Below are positions 17,582 through 25,448 of a stretch of DNA of 64,000 bases, in pieces (the stretch's first letter is position 1; each line of letters begins with the position of its first letter). Both the position numbers and the translations under genes were made by a program. This stretch comes from an uncultured Flavobacteriales bacterium (GTDB lineage: Bacteria > Bacteroidota > Bacteroidia > Flavobacteriales_D > Crocinitomicaceae): positions 62,001 through 126,000 of the forward strand of contig CAIZQH010000012.1 of assembly GCA_903935095.1 (NCBI GenBank), written 5' to 3'. The notes under the pieces were generated by a model. That model was not told where the DNA came from. It did not search any database and worked only from the letters and a program-made list of their open reading frames with translations.

Positions 17582-18599
17582 TTCCTTCCGAGGATTCACT
17601 TTGTTTCTTCTCCTTTCGCGGAAAACGGTATCCACCAACCAATTTCACGGTATAGAAATATTGACGGTAGATCAATTCATTGAAACGAATGGACTTATTA
17701 TCGAAATCGGTCACCAAAAACAAGAAAAATTTTGGTGTGGTGTATCCACCCATCAGTCGCACATCGTAGCGCGGAGCGAGTCCTAAAAATCCACGAAAAT
17801 CTCCGTTGAATTGATAGTACTTTGCTTGCAACACAGGGCCGAATCCAGCCCAGCCAGCTATTTGCCAATTCTTAAAACGATTCACGTAAGCGTATCCCGG
17901 AACAAATCCTAGATCGAAGGCCGAAAAGGTACTACTCATCGTTTTAGAATTTTGTTCATCTTGTAAAACCGCGGGAATAAGTCCGTCATTTTTCGTGTCC
18001 ACCCCAAAAAAGTTCATGGTTCCTTTCACGTACCACGTATGTACAAGTTTTGTGTAGTAGGAGCGTTTCCCCAATAACGCGCCCATTTTGAAATCTTTGT
18101 GGTGAAAATACCAGGCATTAGCGGAAACATTCAAGGATTGTATTTTCGGCTGAATGGAATTTCGTTGGATTTCATTTAAGCTACTATCCCAGCGGTTCGC
18201 ATCTTGTATGGCAAAACCACGGATGTATTTAAACTCAAAATCGTAATAGACTTTCTTAAAGCTAAAATCCATGCCTAAATTGTATTGTCGCGTCGTTCCG
18301 TAATTACTCACATCTCGGATGTTTCCAATATTTGGAATGCTAAAACGAAGTACAAACCACTTGTAATTGAATCCCAAACGCAAAAAAGGAGCAAGGTTGT
18401 TTTTAAAGCTGATTTTATCTAATCCAGAAGTTAGCGGATAAAGCAAACTAAATGGAGCGGAGGTATAGCCGGTCTCTGCTGAAATGATTTTCGAATCGCT
18501 AAAATCCAAGATGTTTGGATTTGATTGCGCACGCAAATTCAATGTAAACAAAAGACAAAGACTACTGATGAATGTCCTCAAGGTCCAAGATAAAGGCAT
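17571..18599 (-). CDS. DUF4421 family outer-membrane protein
   Basis: 342 residues from the ATG at 18599, chosen over an upstream in-frame TTG because it starts a normal signal peptide (MPLSWTLRTFISSLCLLF ... RAQ). Alternating aromatic/polar strands throughout (YKWFVLRFSIP, YYDFEFKYIRGF, FLFLVTDFDNKSIRF, YTVKLVGGYRFP) indicate an outer-membrane beta-barrel of the DUF4421 type found in Bacteroidota. Function unknown. The start overlaps the end of the S9 peptidase gene by 38 bp, so the two are coupled. The 3' end overlaps convergent GH16 by 11 bp. Confidence 0.75.
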   Translation of the reverse strand: MPLSWTLRTFISSLCLLFTLNLRAQSNPNILDFSDSKIISAETGYTSAPFSLLYPLTSGLDKISFKNNLAPFLRLGFNYKWFVLRFSIPNIGNIRDVSNYGTTRQYNLGMDFSFKKVYYDFEFKYIRGFAIQDANRWDSSLNEIQRNSIQPKIQSLNVSANAWYFHHKDFKMGALLGKRSYYTKLVHTWYVKGTMNFFGVDTKNDGLIPAVLQDEQNSKTMSSTFSAFDLGFVPGYAYVNRFKNWQIAGWAGFGPVLQAKYYQFNGDFRGFLGLAPRYDVRLMGGYTTPKFFLFLVTDFDNKSIRFNELIYRQYFYTVKLVGGYRFPRKEKKQSESSEGIKL

Positions 18600-20607
18600 A
18601 TACTTTTGCAATTTCTAATCGTTCACTACTTCGTCCAGATCCACCACCGTGACCTGCATCCATGTTACATTCAAAAACCAATGGATTTTTATTCGTTCTC
18701 AAGGCCCTTAACTTTGCTACATATTTCATTGGTTCCCAATATTGCACCTGCGAATCATGATAACCAGTTGTGATAAACATCGCTGGATAATTCATGGAAC
18801 GCAAATTGTCATAAGGGGAATATTTCAGCATGTATTCATAAAATTCTTGTTCCTGTGGATTCCCCCATTCTTCCCATTCTCCGGTTGTCAATGGAATGCT
18901 GACGTCTAACATGGTAGTCACCACATCGACAAAAGGCACTTGGGAAACAATTCCTTTCCAGAGATATGGAGCCATGTTTGTGACAGCACCCATCAATAAT
19001 CCACCGGCAGATCCACCTTGCGCATAAAACTTTGACGCATCGCCATATCCTTTCATACTTAAATATTCAGCGGCATTGATAAAGTCGGTAAACGTATTTA
19101 TTTTCTTGGTGAATTTACCATCTTCATACCAGTGCTCACCCATGTACTTACTCCCGCGAATGTGCGCAACCGCATAGATGAATCCACGCTTGAGTAAACT
19201 TATTCGTGTTGCACTGAATACATCCGGCAGTGTATATCCGTATGAACCGTAACCATAGAGCAGGCAAGGAGCATTCTTTAAATCTATTCCTTTTTTATAC
19301 ACCAAGGAAACGGGAATGTGTGTTCCGTCATTGGCCAAGGCCCAAATCCGTTCTGATTGGTAGTCATTTGAATCAAAGTTGGGATCCAGTAATTTTTTCT
19401 CAAACCAAATCGTTTGTTCGCCTGTAAGGACGGAATAGCGATACACCCTTGATGGAGTGGTCATTGAATTATATGTATAGAAAATGTCAGTTGTCTCATA
19501 GGAATCATTAACCCCTAATCCAAGAAAATACGTTTCTTCCTTGAAGGAAATATAGCGTTCTTCTTTTTCGGTTTTGATTCTTAATTTGCGCAACCCGTTT
19601 TGACGTTCTTCGATCAATAGGAAGTCTTTGAAAACAGAAATATCCTCCAAGAGTATCTGTGGATCATGTGCGACAATTTCTTGACATTCACTTAGTTCGT
19701 TTGGAATCGTTGCGGTAAATAGTATTTTTTTATTTGGAGCTTGATCGTTACTCAAGAGGTAAAATCCTGTTTGGTGGTGACTGACTTCATAGATGTGTCC
19801 GGCAATGCGCGGCAAAAACACCTGTGCTTTTTCCGTTGGTTTATTCGCATCGACACATGAAATTTCAGAAGTTGTTGAGCTGTGACAAGCAATAAGAATA
19901 AATGCGTTGTCAATGGTTTTGCTAATGCTTACATAATAGCGTTCATCATCTTCCTGAAAAACAAGGATGTCCTCTGATTCTGTGGTTCCCAGTTTGTGAC
20001 GAAAAACTTGGAATTCACGGAGTGTCTCAGGATCTTTTTTAATGTAAAAAATCGTTTGATGGTCGTTCGCCCAAACAATGCTGCCATCGGTATCCTGGAT
20101 GAGGTCATCGTAGAAACTTCCATCCCCATTCTTGCGAAATCGAATTTCGTATTTACGGCGTCCCACAAAATCTTCCGAAATAGCCAAGGTCTGATCGTCC
20201 AACGATGGACTCCATTCGGCTAATTCGTAGAATGAATGCCCATCAGCACGTATGTTTTCATCCAAAAAAACCTGTTCTGCATCCTTCTCCCAGCGAACAA
20301 GAATCGCGTAGTCTTTCCCTTCTTGCTGCCTGATTTGGTAGGTGTGCTGTTGTAAAATAAAGGGTGCGCTAACATCGTTCGGATTAATGCGCTCATCGAA
20401 TTCTTTTACGAGTCCATCGACCAAGTCTTGCATGGGTTCAAAATACGCTTCGCAATAGGAATTTTCTTCTTGCAAGTTGTCTAATACTTCTTTCGAATCA
20501 CGTTGATTCATCCAAAAATAGGGATCCTTGCGTTTGTGTCCATGTTCGATTAAAACATGAGTAACTGTTGTCGCAATGGGTTCAGTAAGTATTGGTCTTT
20601 TGGACAT
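18562..20607 (-). CDS. S9 family oligopeptidase (oligopeptidase B-like)
   Basis: 681-residue prolyl-oligopeptidase-family serine peptidase. The N-terminal two thirds form the beta-propeller that restricts access to short peptides. The C-terminal alpha/beta hydrolase has the nucleophile elbow GGSAGGLLMG, the YGYGSYG and VAHIRG blocks, and the catalytic His in DAGHGGGSGR. The strong acidic content and lack of a signal peptide fit a cytoplasmic oligopeptidase B (PtrB) cleaving after Arg/Lys. Membership of S9 is certain; the PtrB specificity is likely but not proven. Confidence 0.9.
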   Translation of the reverse strand: MSKRPILTEPIATTVTHVLIEHGHKRKDPYFWMNQRDSKEVLDNLQEENSYCEAYFEPMQDLVDGLVKEFDERINPNDVSAPFILQQHTYQIRQQEGKDYAILVRWEKDAEQVFLDENIRADGHSFYELAEWSPSLDDQTLAISEDFVGRRKYEIRFRKNGDGSFYDDLIQDTDGSIVWANDHQTIFYIKKDPETLREFQVFRHKLGTTESEDILVFQEDDERYYVSISKTIDNAFILIACHSSTTSEISCVDANKPTEKAQVFLPRIAGHIYEVSHHQTGFYLLSNDQAPNKKILFTATIPNELSECQEIVAHDPQILLEDISVFKDFLLIEERQNGLRKLRIKTEKEERYISFKEETYFLGLGVNDSYETTDIFYTYNSMTTPSRVYRYSVLTGEQTIWFEKKLLDPNFDSNDYQSERIWALANDGTHIPVSLVYKKGIDLKNAPCLLYGYGSYGYTLPDVFSATRISLLKRGFIYAVAHIRGSKYMGEHWYEDGKFTKKINTFTDFINAAEYLSMKGYGDASKFYAQGGSAGGLLMGAVTNMAPYLWKGIVSQVPFVDVVTTMLDVSIPLTTGEWEEWGNPQEQEFYEYMLKYSPYDNLRSMNYPAMFITTGYHDSQVQYWEPMKYVAKLRALRTNKNPLVFECNMDAGHGGGSGRSSERLEIAKVYAFILDLEDIHQ

Positions 20608-20690
20608 AAAAAGTACATTCTAACGACAAAAAACAAGTCATTCTGTGGGTGAGATTGCACAAATTTAGTCAATATCTGCCTTTTATATTT

Positions 20691-20698
20691 TACCTTTG
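20691..20698 (+). promoter_or_regulatory. TACCTTTG -7 box, 4 bases before the methyltransferase start
   Basis: A full TAnnTTTG match ends 4 bases before the GTG at 20703. No -33 TTG is seen at 17-20 bp. If active, the mRNA would start at or next to the start codon (leaderless). Confidence 0.4.
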
Positions 20699-20702
20699 AA
20701 TA

Positions 20703-21476
20703 GTGAAGAAGTTGTACAAGCTATTATTGAATCGTTTACCGCGTCCATTACTCATCCGATTGAGTTATGTTTTCCGTCTTTTTGCTCCGACATTGTATCG
20801 AGGGAATAAGGTGGAATGTCCCGTATGTGAACGTTCTTTTTCGAAGTTTTTATCCTACGGTTCAGACGTGGCGCACAGAGAAAATGTGCTTTGTCCATAT
20901 GACTTAACCTTGGAGCGTCACCGTTTGATGTGGTTGTATTTACAACGAGAAAGTAATTTCTTTACAGCGGAAAATTTATCCGTTCTTCATGTGGCTCCGG
21001 AGCAATGTTTTATCGATCGTTTTCGATCGCAGAAAAATCTGCACTATTTAACAGGAGATTTGGTTTCTCCGCTTGCCGATATTCATTTCGATTTGCACCA
21101 CATTCCCCTAGAGGACAACCGCTTTGATGTAGTTTTTTGCAATCATGTAATGGAACATGTCAATGATCCTTTGCAGTGCATGCGTGAACTTTACCGCGTG
21201 ATGAAATCTGGTGGATGGGCAATCATGCAAGTACCTCAAGATTTCTCACGTGACACAACCTATGAAGATCCCAGTATTACAAGTCCGGCGGAACGCGAAA
21301 AGCACTTCTGGCAAAAAGATCACGTGCGATTATTCGGGAAAGATTACCCACAGTGGTTGGAAAAAGCAGGATTTACGGTAAGCGAATTCGATTTGAACAA
21401 GCATTTTACACCTGAACAAATCGAGCGATTCCGTTTAATGAAAAATGAAGTTTTGTACATCTTCCATAAATCATAA
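20703..21476 (+). CDS. SAM-dependent class I methyltransferase with N-terminal zinc-binding motif
   Basis: 257 residues. The N-terminal part has a Cys cluster (VECPVCERSF ... VLCPYDLTLERHRLMWLYL) that probably binds zinc. The rest is a Methyltransf_11-type domain with DVVFCNHVMEHVNDP and a MRELYRVMKSGGWAIMQVPQ strand. A glycine-rich motif I is weak: SVLHVAPEQC takes its place. This variant is common in proteins annotated as methyltransferases near surface polysaccharide genes, but the acceptor is unknown. The GTG start is chosen for its position 4 bases after a promoter-like box. The stop lies just ahead of the MbnP-like gene. Confidence 0.75.
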   Translation: MKKLYKLLLNRLPRPLLIRLSYVFRLFAPTLYRGNKVECPVCERSFSKFLSYGSDVAHRENVLCPYDLTLERHRLMWLYLQRESNFFTAENLSVLHVAPEQCFIDRFRSQKNLHYLTGDLVSPLADIHFDLHHIPLEDNRFDVVFCNHVMEHVNDPLQCMRELYRVMKSGGWAIMQVPQDFSRDTTYEDPSITSPAEREKHFWQKDHVRLFGKDYPQWLEKAGFTVSEFDLNKHFTPEQIERFRLMKNEVLYIFHKS

Positions 21477-21479
21477 GCC

Positions 21480-22454
21480 ATGAAAAAGCTGATTTTTCTG
21501 TTGTTTTTGCCCTTTTTGGGACTTTCACAAAAAAATATTTTCTTGAAATTGAAGCCGGTTTTTGATACGCAGTCCTTTCAGACACAAACGGTTTACTCAG
21601 GCAACAATGGACAAGAAGTGACGCTGGATTATTTCAAATATTACTTGGCGGACATCACGATTATTCACGATGGTGGACAAGTATTAACCTTGGGAGAAAC
21701 CGTTTATTTGATTGACGATGTGAATTACACGGTTTATTTAGGCGCACATCCGGTGACAACTGTTGAACAAGTGAATTTCTTAATTGGTGTGCCGAAACGA
21801 TTCAATACACAGTCAGGAGCATTGGCACAAGACATTTCAAGTTATGACGCTTCGAACGCATTGAGTTTTCAATCTCCTTCGATGTATTGGGGCTGGTCTT
21901 CGGGATACATGCACATGATTACAGGAGGCAAGGCAGATGGGAACAATGACAATGTTCCGGAATCGTATTTTGAATTGCACAACCTTGGAAACAATAACCA
22001 GCAAATGGTAACGAAAAACAATATTATTCAAGCCAATCCAAATGCCAATCAAGTGGATTTAAATTTTGACTGTCACATCGATCGCTGGTTGAATGGAATG
22101 AATCTCGCTACGCTTGGTGTTTTACACGATGAAACAGGATTGAACATCACAGCGATGCAAAACGTGAATACCCAAGATGTTTTCGAGCAACCTGCAACAG
22201 CGGGAGTATCGATTGTGGATCAAGCGGCAGTTCAACTTTCCTCACAGCAAGGCGCGATTCAGTGTGCGTGGGTCGGACAACATTCTGAAACAGAAATCAT
22301 GCTTTTAGATCAGTCTGGACGTCAAATACGTAAGCAAACCTTAGGGAATTCAGCAGGACAATTCACGTGGATTAGCTTGAATCCTGGAATGTACTTCATT
22401 CAATATGTGGATCAGCAAGGGAAAGAACAAAGTCGACAAGTTCTTGTATTCTGA
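21480..22454 (+). CDS. MbnP family copper-binding protein with T9SS tail
   Basis: 324 residues with a signal peptide (MKKLIFLLFLPFLGLSQ) and an MbnP-type beta-sandwich. The family's hallmark segment appears as SPSMYWGWSSGYMH, with the Trp residues thought to be targets of oxidation by the partner enzyme. VDLNFDCHIDRW follows. The C-terminus (TEIMLLDQSGRQIRKQ ... LNPGMYFIQYVDQQG) looks like a T9SS sorting domain. It overlaps the next gene, a di-heme MbnH-like enzyme, by one base (TGATG). This is the pairing known for MbnP/MbnH in methanotrophs, where MbnH converts an MbnP tryptophan to kynurenine. Confidence 0.8.
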   Translation: MKKLIFLLFLPFLGLSQKNIFLKLKPVFDTQSFQTQTVYSGNNGQEVTLDYFKYYLADITIIHDGGQVLTLGETVYLIDDVNYTVYLGAHPVTTVEQVNFLIGVPKRFNTQSGALAQDISSYDASNALSFQSPSMYWGWSSGYMHMITGGKADGNNDNVPESYFELHNLGNNNQQMVTKNNIIQANPNANQVDLNFDCHIDRWLNGMNLATLGVLHDETGLNITAMQNVNTQDVFEQPATAGVSIVDQAAVQLSSQQGAIQCAWVGQHSETEIMLLDQSGRQIRKQTLGNSAGQFTWISLNPGMYFIQYVDQQGKEQSRQVLVF

Positions 22455-23440
22455 TGAAAATCATCCGTTTTTCCGGGCCATTATTACTGTTGCTTCTGAT
22501 GGGACTTTCCCTCACGAAGTGCAAGAGTCCTTTGAATTTAAACGCGGGAATTGTCGTTCCAACTCCAAGTGATAATCCACAGTCAGCTGCAAAGATCGAA
22601 CTTGGAAGAAAATTGTTTTTCGACACACGCCTTTCCATCGATGGAACCGTTTCTTGTGCGACCTGTCACAAGCCCGGAAGAGCATTTACGGACAATTTAA
22701 CAGTAAGTGAAGGAATTCGAGGACAGCACACAGAACGTAATTCACCCAGCATCTTAAATTCAGCTTTTTTAAAAACAGCCATGTTCGATGCGCACTTAGC
22801 AACCTTGGAATTGCAAGTCATCGTTCCCATACAAGAGAAAACGGAAATGGGTCACAACATGAAGGACTTGATGAAAGTCTTGAGAGAAGATCCGGAATAC
22901 CAAAAAGCAGCGAAAGAAATTTACGGCCGTGATTTTGATGCGTGGGTTTTGACCCGCAGTATTTCAGCCTATGAGCGCAGCTTGATTTCCATGAACTCCC
23001 GTTTCGATCAATACCAAAAAGGAAAGCAACATGCGATCAATGCAACGGAAAAAGCCGGATGGAAATTGTTTTCTGAAACCTTGTATTGCACGAAATGTCA
23101 TACACCGCCGAATTTTACGACCTATGTTGCGGAGAACAATGGACTTTATGCATCCTACGAAGGAAAAAGCGACCAAGGACGTTTCCGCATTCACTATGAC
23201 TCCTCGGATATCGGAAAATTTAAAGTTCCTTCCTTGCGAAATTTACCCTTGACTTTCCCTTACATGCACGATGGTAGTTTAGCTACAATAGATGAGGTAC
23301 TTGATCATTACGTTAAAGGTGGAAATGGACATCCATTACAGAACAAAACCATTGTTCCATTTACCTTGAGTCCTCAAGAAAGAAAGCAGTTGAAAGCCTT
23401 TTTCAATAGCCTAGTCGATGTGAGTTATTTAAACCAATAA
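22454..23440 (+). CDS. di-heme cytochrome c peroxidase family enzyme (MbnH/MauG-like)
   Basis: 328-residue exported protein with two c-type heme motifs, CATCHK and CTKCHT, in the arrangement of the bacterial CcpA/MauG family. LGRKLFFDTRLS before the first heme and RNLPLTFPYMHDG and LDHYVKGG near the end are family landmarks. The N-terminus has a hydrophobic segment followed by LTKC, a possible lipobox, so it may be anchored to a membrane. Coupling to the MbnP gene suggests a role as its oxidising partner rather than a detoxifying peroxidase. Confidence 0.85.
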   Translation: MKIIRFSGPLLLLLLMGLSLTKCKSPLNLNAGIVVPTPSDNPQSAAKIELGRKLFFDTRLSIDGTVSCATCHKPGRAFTDNLTVSEGIRGQHTERNSPSILNSAFLKTAMFDAHLATLELQVIVPIQEKTEMGHNMKDLMKVLREDPEYQKAAKEIYGRDFDAWVLTRSISAYERSLISMNSRFDQYQKGKQHAINATEKAGWKLFSETLYCTKCHTPPNFTTYVAENNGLYASYEGKSDQGRFRIHYDSSDIGKFKVPSLRNLPLTFPYMHDGSLATIDEVLDHYVKGGNGHPLQNKTIVPFTLSPQERKQLKAFFNSLVDVSYLNQ

Positions 23441-23455
23441 GTCAAGAATCCTCCG

Positions 23456-23463
23456 TATTTTTG
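23456..23463 (+). promoter_or_regulatory. TATTTTTG -7 box, 4 bases before mnmE
   Basis: A TAnnTTTG match ends 4 bases before the mnmE ATG, the same spacing as at 20691-20698. No -33 element was recognised at the usual distance. Confidence 0.4.
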
Positions 23464-23467
23464 TGCC

Positions 23468-24829
23468 ATGAAACTTGCTGCTCAGGATCCAATTTGTGCA
23501 CTTGCCACCGCGAACGGCATAGGAGCGATTGCTTTGATACGCACATCAGGCCCAAAAGCGAAATCCTTAGTGTCCAAGTTATGCTCAAAAGATCTGTCCG
23601 CACAAAAATCGCACACGGTTCATTTGGGATGGATTTCAAACTTGGCAGGTGAGCACATCGATGAGGTATTGTTGACCTTATTTGATGACGGCAAGAGTTT
23701 TACAGGCGAAGAAAGCGTCGAAATCGCTTGTCACGGTTCCATTTACATCCAGCAGCAAATTTTACAAGCCTTAAGCAGCGTTGGATTCCGCATGGCAGAA
23801 CCAGGAGAATTCACCCAAAGGGCATTCTTAAACGGCCGCATGGACTTATCACAGGCAGAAGCGGTAGCCGATTTGATTGCCTCACAATCGAAAAACGCGC
23901 ACGAAATCGCCTTGAAACAATTGCGCGGAACCTTTTCGAGTGAACTACAAGAATTGCGTGAGAAGTTGATTCACTTTGCTTCCTTGATTGAATTGGAACT
24001 GGATTTCGCCGAAGAAGATGTAGAATTTGCTGATCGCACCGCCTTGAATAACATGGTTGCAGAAGTCCTGCACATGGTCCGACGTTTAGCATCTTCCTTT
24101 CAACTAGGAAATGCGATTAAAAACGGTGTTCCAGTTGCCATTGTCGGCGCACCGAATACAGGAAAGAGTACCTTGTTGAATCAATTGCTTGGCGAAGAGC
24201 GTGCGATTGTCTCCAGCATTGCCGGAACAACACGTGACGTCATTGAAGAAACCTTGAACATCGACGGAATCTTATTTCGCTTAATCGACACCGCAGGAAT
24301 CCGTGAAACTACGGAGACCATCGAAGCGATGGGAATTGAACGTTCCCAGCAGAAAATCCAACAGGCCAATATTGTCCTGTGTTTAGCTGATGCTTCCGAC
24401 TCCGAAAACCTTGATGAAACCGAAGCGTGGGTAAAAGACCTACGTGAAACACATCCCGAAAAGCACATTTTGCTCTTGACCAACAAAATTGATTTGGACA
24501 CGTCGCGTGTGACAGATAGCTTACAAATCAGCGCCTTAACTGGAGCCGGAATCACCGAATTAAAAGAACAGTTAGTGAGTTGTGTTTTGGGTGATTTCAA
24601 CATCCAAGAAGAGACGATTGTATCCAACGCACGTCACTTTGAGTCCTTACAGAATACCGACGAAGCCTTAAGTAAAGCCCAAGAAGGACTGCACATCGGA
24701 ACCACCGGCGACTTCATCGCAATGGACATCCGCACGGCGATGCGTCACTTAGGAAACATCACGGGTCACATCGATGTGGACACGGATATTTTGGGGTCGA
24801 TATTTAGTAAGTTTTGTATCGGTAAATAA
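23468..24829 (+). CDS. mnmE: tRNA modification GTPase MnmE
   Basis: 453-residue MnmE. With MnmG it adds the cmnm5 group to wobble uridine in tRNA. The N-terminal formyl-THF-binding domain (IGAIALIRTSG, GRMDLSQAEAVADLI) and the helical domain are present. The inserted G domain has G1 GAPNTGKS, G2/G3 GTTRDV and DTAGIRET, and G4 TNKID. The C-terminus IFSKFCIGK carries the essential Cys and the conserved GK end. The last 18 bases (24812-24829) match the attachment site of mnmE-targeting islands, and an integrase gene follows, so the gene end has probably been regenerated by integration. Confidence 0.97.
   Translation: MKLAAQDPICALATANGIGAIALIRTSGPKAKSLVSKLCSKDLSAQKSHTVHLGWISNLAGEHIDEVLLTLFDDGKSFTGEESVEIACHGSIYIQQQILQALSSVGFRMAEPGEFTQRAFLNGRMDLSQAEAVADLIASQSKNAHEIALKQLRGTFSSELQELREKLIHFASLIELELDFAEEDVEFADRTALNNMVAEVLHMVRRLASSFQLGNAIKNGVPVAIVGAPNTGKSTLLNQLLGEERAIVSSIAGTTRDVIEETLNIDGILFRLIDTAGIRETTETIEAMGIERSQQKIQQANIVLCLADASDSENLDETEAWVKDLRETHPEKHILLLTNKIDLDTSRVTDSLQISALTGAGITELKEQLVSCVLGDFNIQEETIVSNARHFESLQNTDEALSKAQEGLHIGTTGDFIAMDIRTAMRHLGNITGHIDVDTDILGSIFSKFCIGK
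24812..24829 (+). other. candidate attL core in the mnmE 3' end
   Basis: TTTTGTATCGGTAAATAA forms the final codons of mnmE. As I recall it, the SGI1-type attB at the 3' end of mnmE (trmE/thdF) reads TTCTGTATCGGTAAGTAA, which would differ at two positions. Repeats, an excisionase-like gene and a tyrosine recombinase follow immediately. A matching right-hand copy was not found in the window, so the element may end outside it or the core may be shorter. Confidence 0.6.
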
Positions 24830-24875
24830 ACGCCGATAAACAACGATAACCATCTACAACAAAAGATAACTGAAA

Positions 24876-24898
24876 CCCTTGCTAGTCAAGGGATTTTT
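24876..24898 (+). terminator. intrinsic terminator after mnmE
   Basis: A 6-bp stem CCCTTG/CAAGGG (24876-24881 and 24887-24892) with a 5-base loop is followed by A then TTTTT. It lies 46 bp after the mnmE stop and just before the repeat cluster. Confidence 0.75.
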
Positions 24899-24950
24899 CG
24901 TTTTTAGATCAATTTTCATTTTTCGACTTTTTTGGCAATTTGCATCAGAT

Positions 24951-24999
24951 TTGTTGCTCATTTGTTGCTCGGATTTTTTGAGCAACATGTCAGCAACAA
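24951..24999. repeat. direct and inverted GTTGCT repeats, probable recombinase or Xis sites
   Basis: TTGTTGCTC occurs at 24951-24959 and 24962-24970 (11-bp period). GAGCAACA at 24980-24987 and GCAACAA at 24993-24999 lie in the opposite direction. The two converging pairs form a symmetrical cluster between the mnmE terminator and the heptamer array. This layout suits arm-type sites of a tyrosine recombinase or binding sites of an accessory protein. Confidence 0.65.
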
Positions 25000-25023
25000 A
25001 ATCAGAACGTAAATAAATGTAAT

Positions 25024-25070
25024 TGCACCACTGTGCTCCATGCTGCACCATCATGCACCACGCTGCACCA
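25024..25070. repeat. five TGC(A/T)CCA heptamers at exact 10-bp spacing
   Basis: TGCACCA or TGCTCCA starts at 25024, 25034, 25044, 25054 and 25064. The 10-bp period puts every copy on nearly the same face of the helix, as expected for cooperative binding of one protein. The array ends 10 bp before the excisionase-like gene, so it may be its operator or part of the att region. Confidence 0.8.
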
Positions 25071-25080
25071 TAACAAACAA

Positions 25081-25446
25081 ATGAAAATGACTGCTAGTAA
25101 ATACGCTTTTCCCAAAATCTGTGTTTTTTGCCAAGAAGTATTCGTGGCAAGAAAAAGCACCACTCTTTATTGTACAACCTCCTGTGCATCTAAGGCATAT
25201 AAAGAGAACAAAAGACAGGAGAAAGTCCTGGAAAATAAAGAAGAGATCAAAAGTAAATTGATCGCACCGGTAGTTCAAATTCAAGCAAGGGAGGTCTTGA
25301 GTGTGAATGAGGTGAGTTTGTTACTGGGAGTCTCACGATGGACGGTTCAACGCATGCTTAAATCCAATAAAATCCAAAGTTTTACCATCGGAACTAGGCG
25401 TTTAATCCTCCGAGAAGAATTAGATAATCTTTTTAAAACCAAATAG
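25081..25446 (+). CDS. zinc-finger plus helix-turn-helix excisionase-like protein
   Basis: 121 residues from the ATG at 25081. An upstream in-frame start lies inside the heptamer repeats and is unlikely. The N-terminus has a small Cys4-type zinc motif (CVFCQEVF ... LYCTTSCASKAYKE). After a charged linker, the C-terminus is an excisionase-type winged HTH (VLSVNEVSLLLGVSRWTVQRM ... RRLILREELDNLF). It ends 2 bp before the integrase gene, so the two are cotranscribed. It probably binds the adjacent repeats and controls excision or its own operon. Confidence 0.75.
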   Translation: MKMTASKYAFPKICVFCQEVFVARKSTTLYCTTSCASKAYKENKRQEKVLENKEEIKSKLIAPVVQIQAREVLSVNEVSLLLGVSRWTVQRMLKSNKIQSFTIGTRRLILREELDNLFKTK

Positions 25447-25448
25447 AA

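Noticed and set aside
25024-25070. CRISPR-like short repeats
   Set aside because: Units are 7 bp at a 10-bp period with 3-bp gaps, far too short for repeat-spacer structure, and no cas genes are present. They are iteron-type binding sites. No CRISPR array was seen anywhere in the window.
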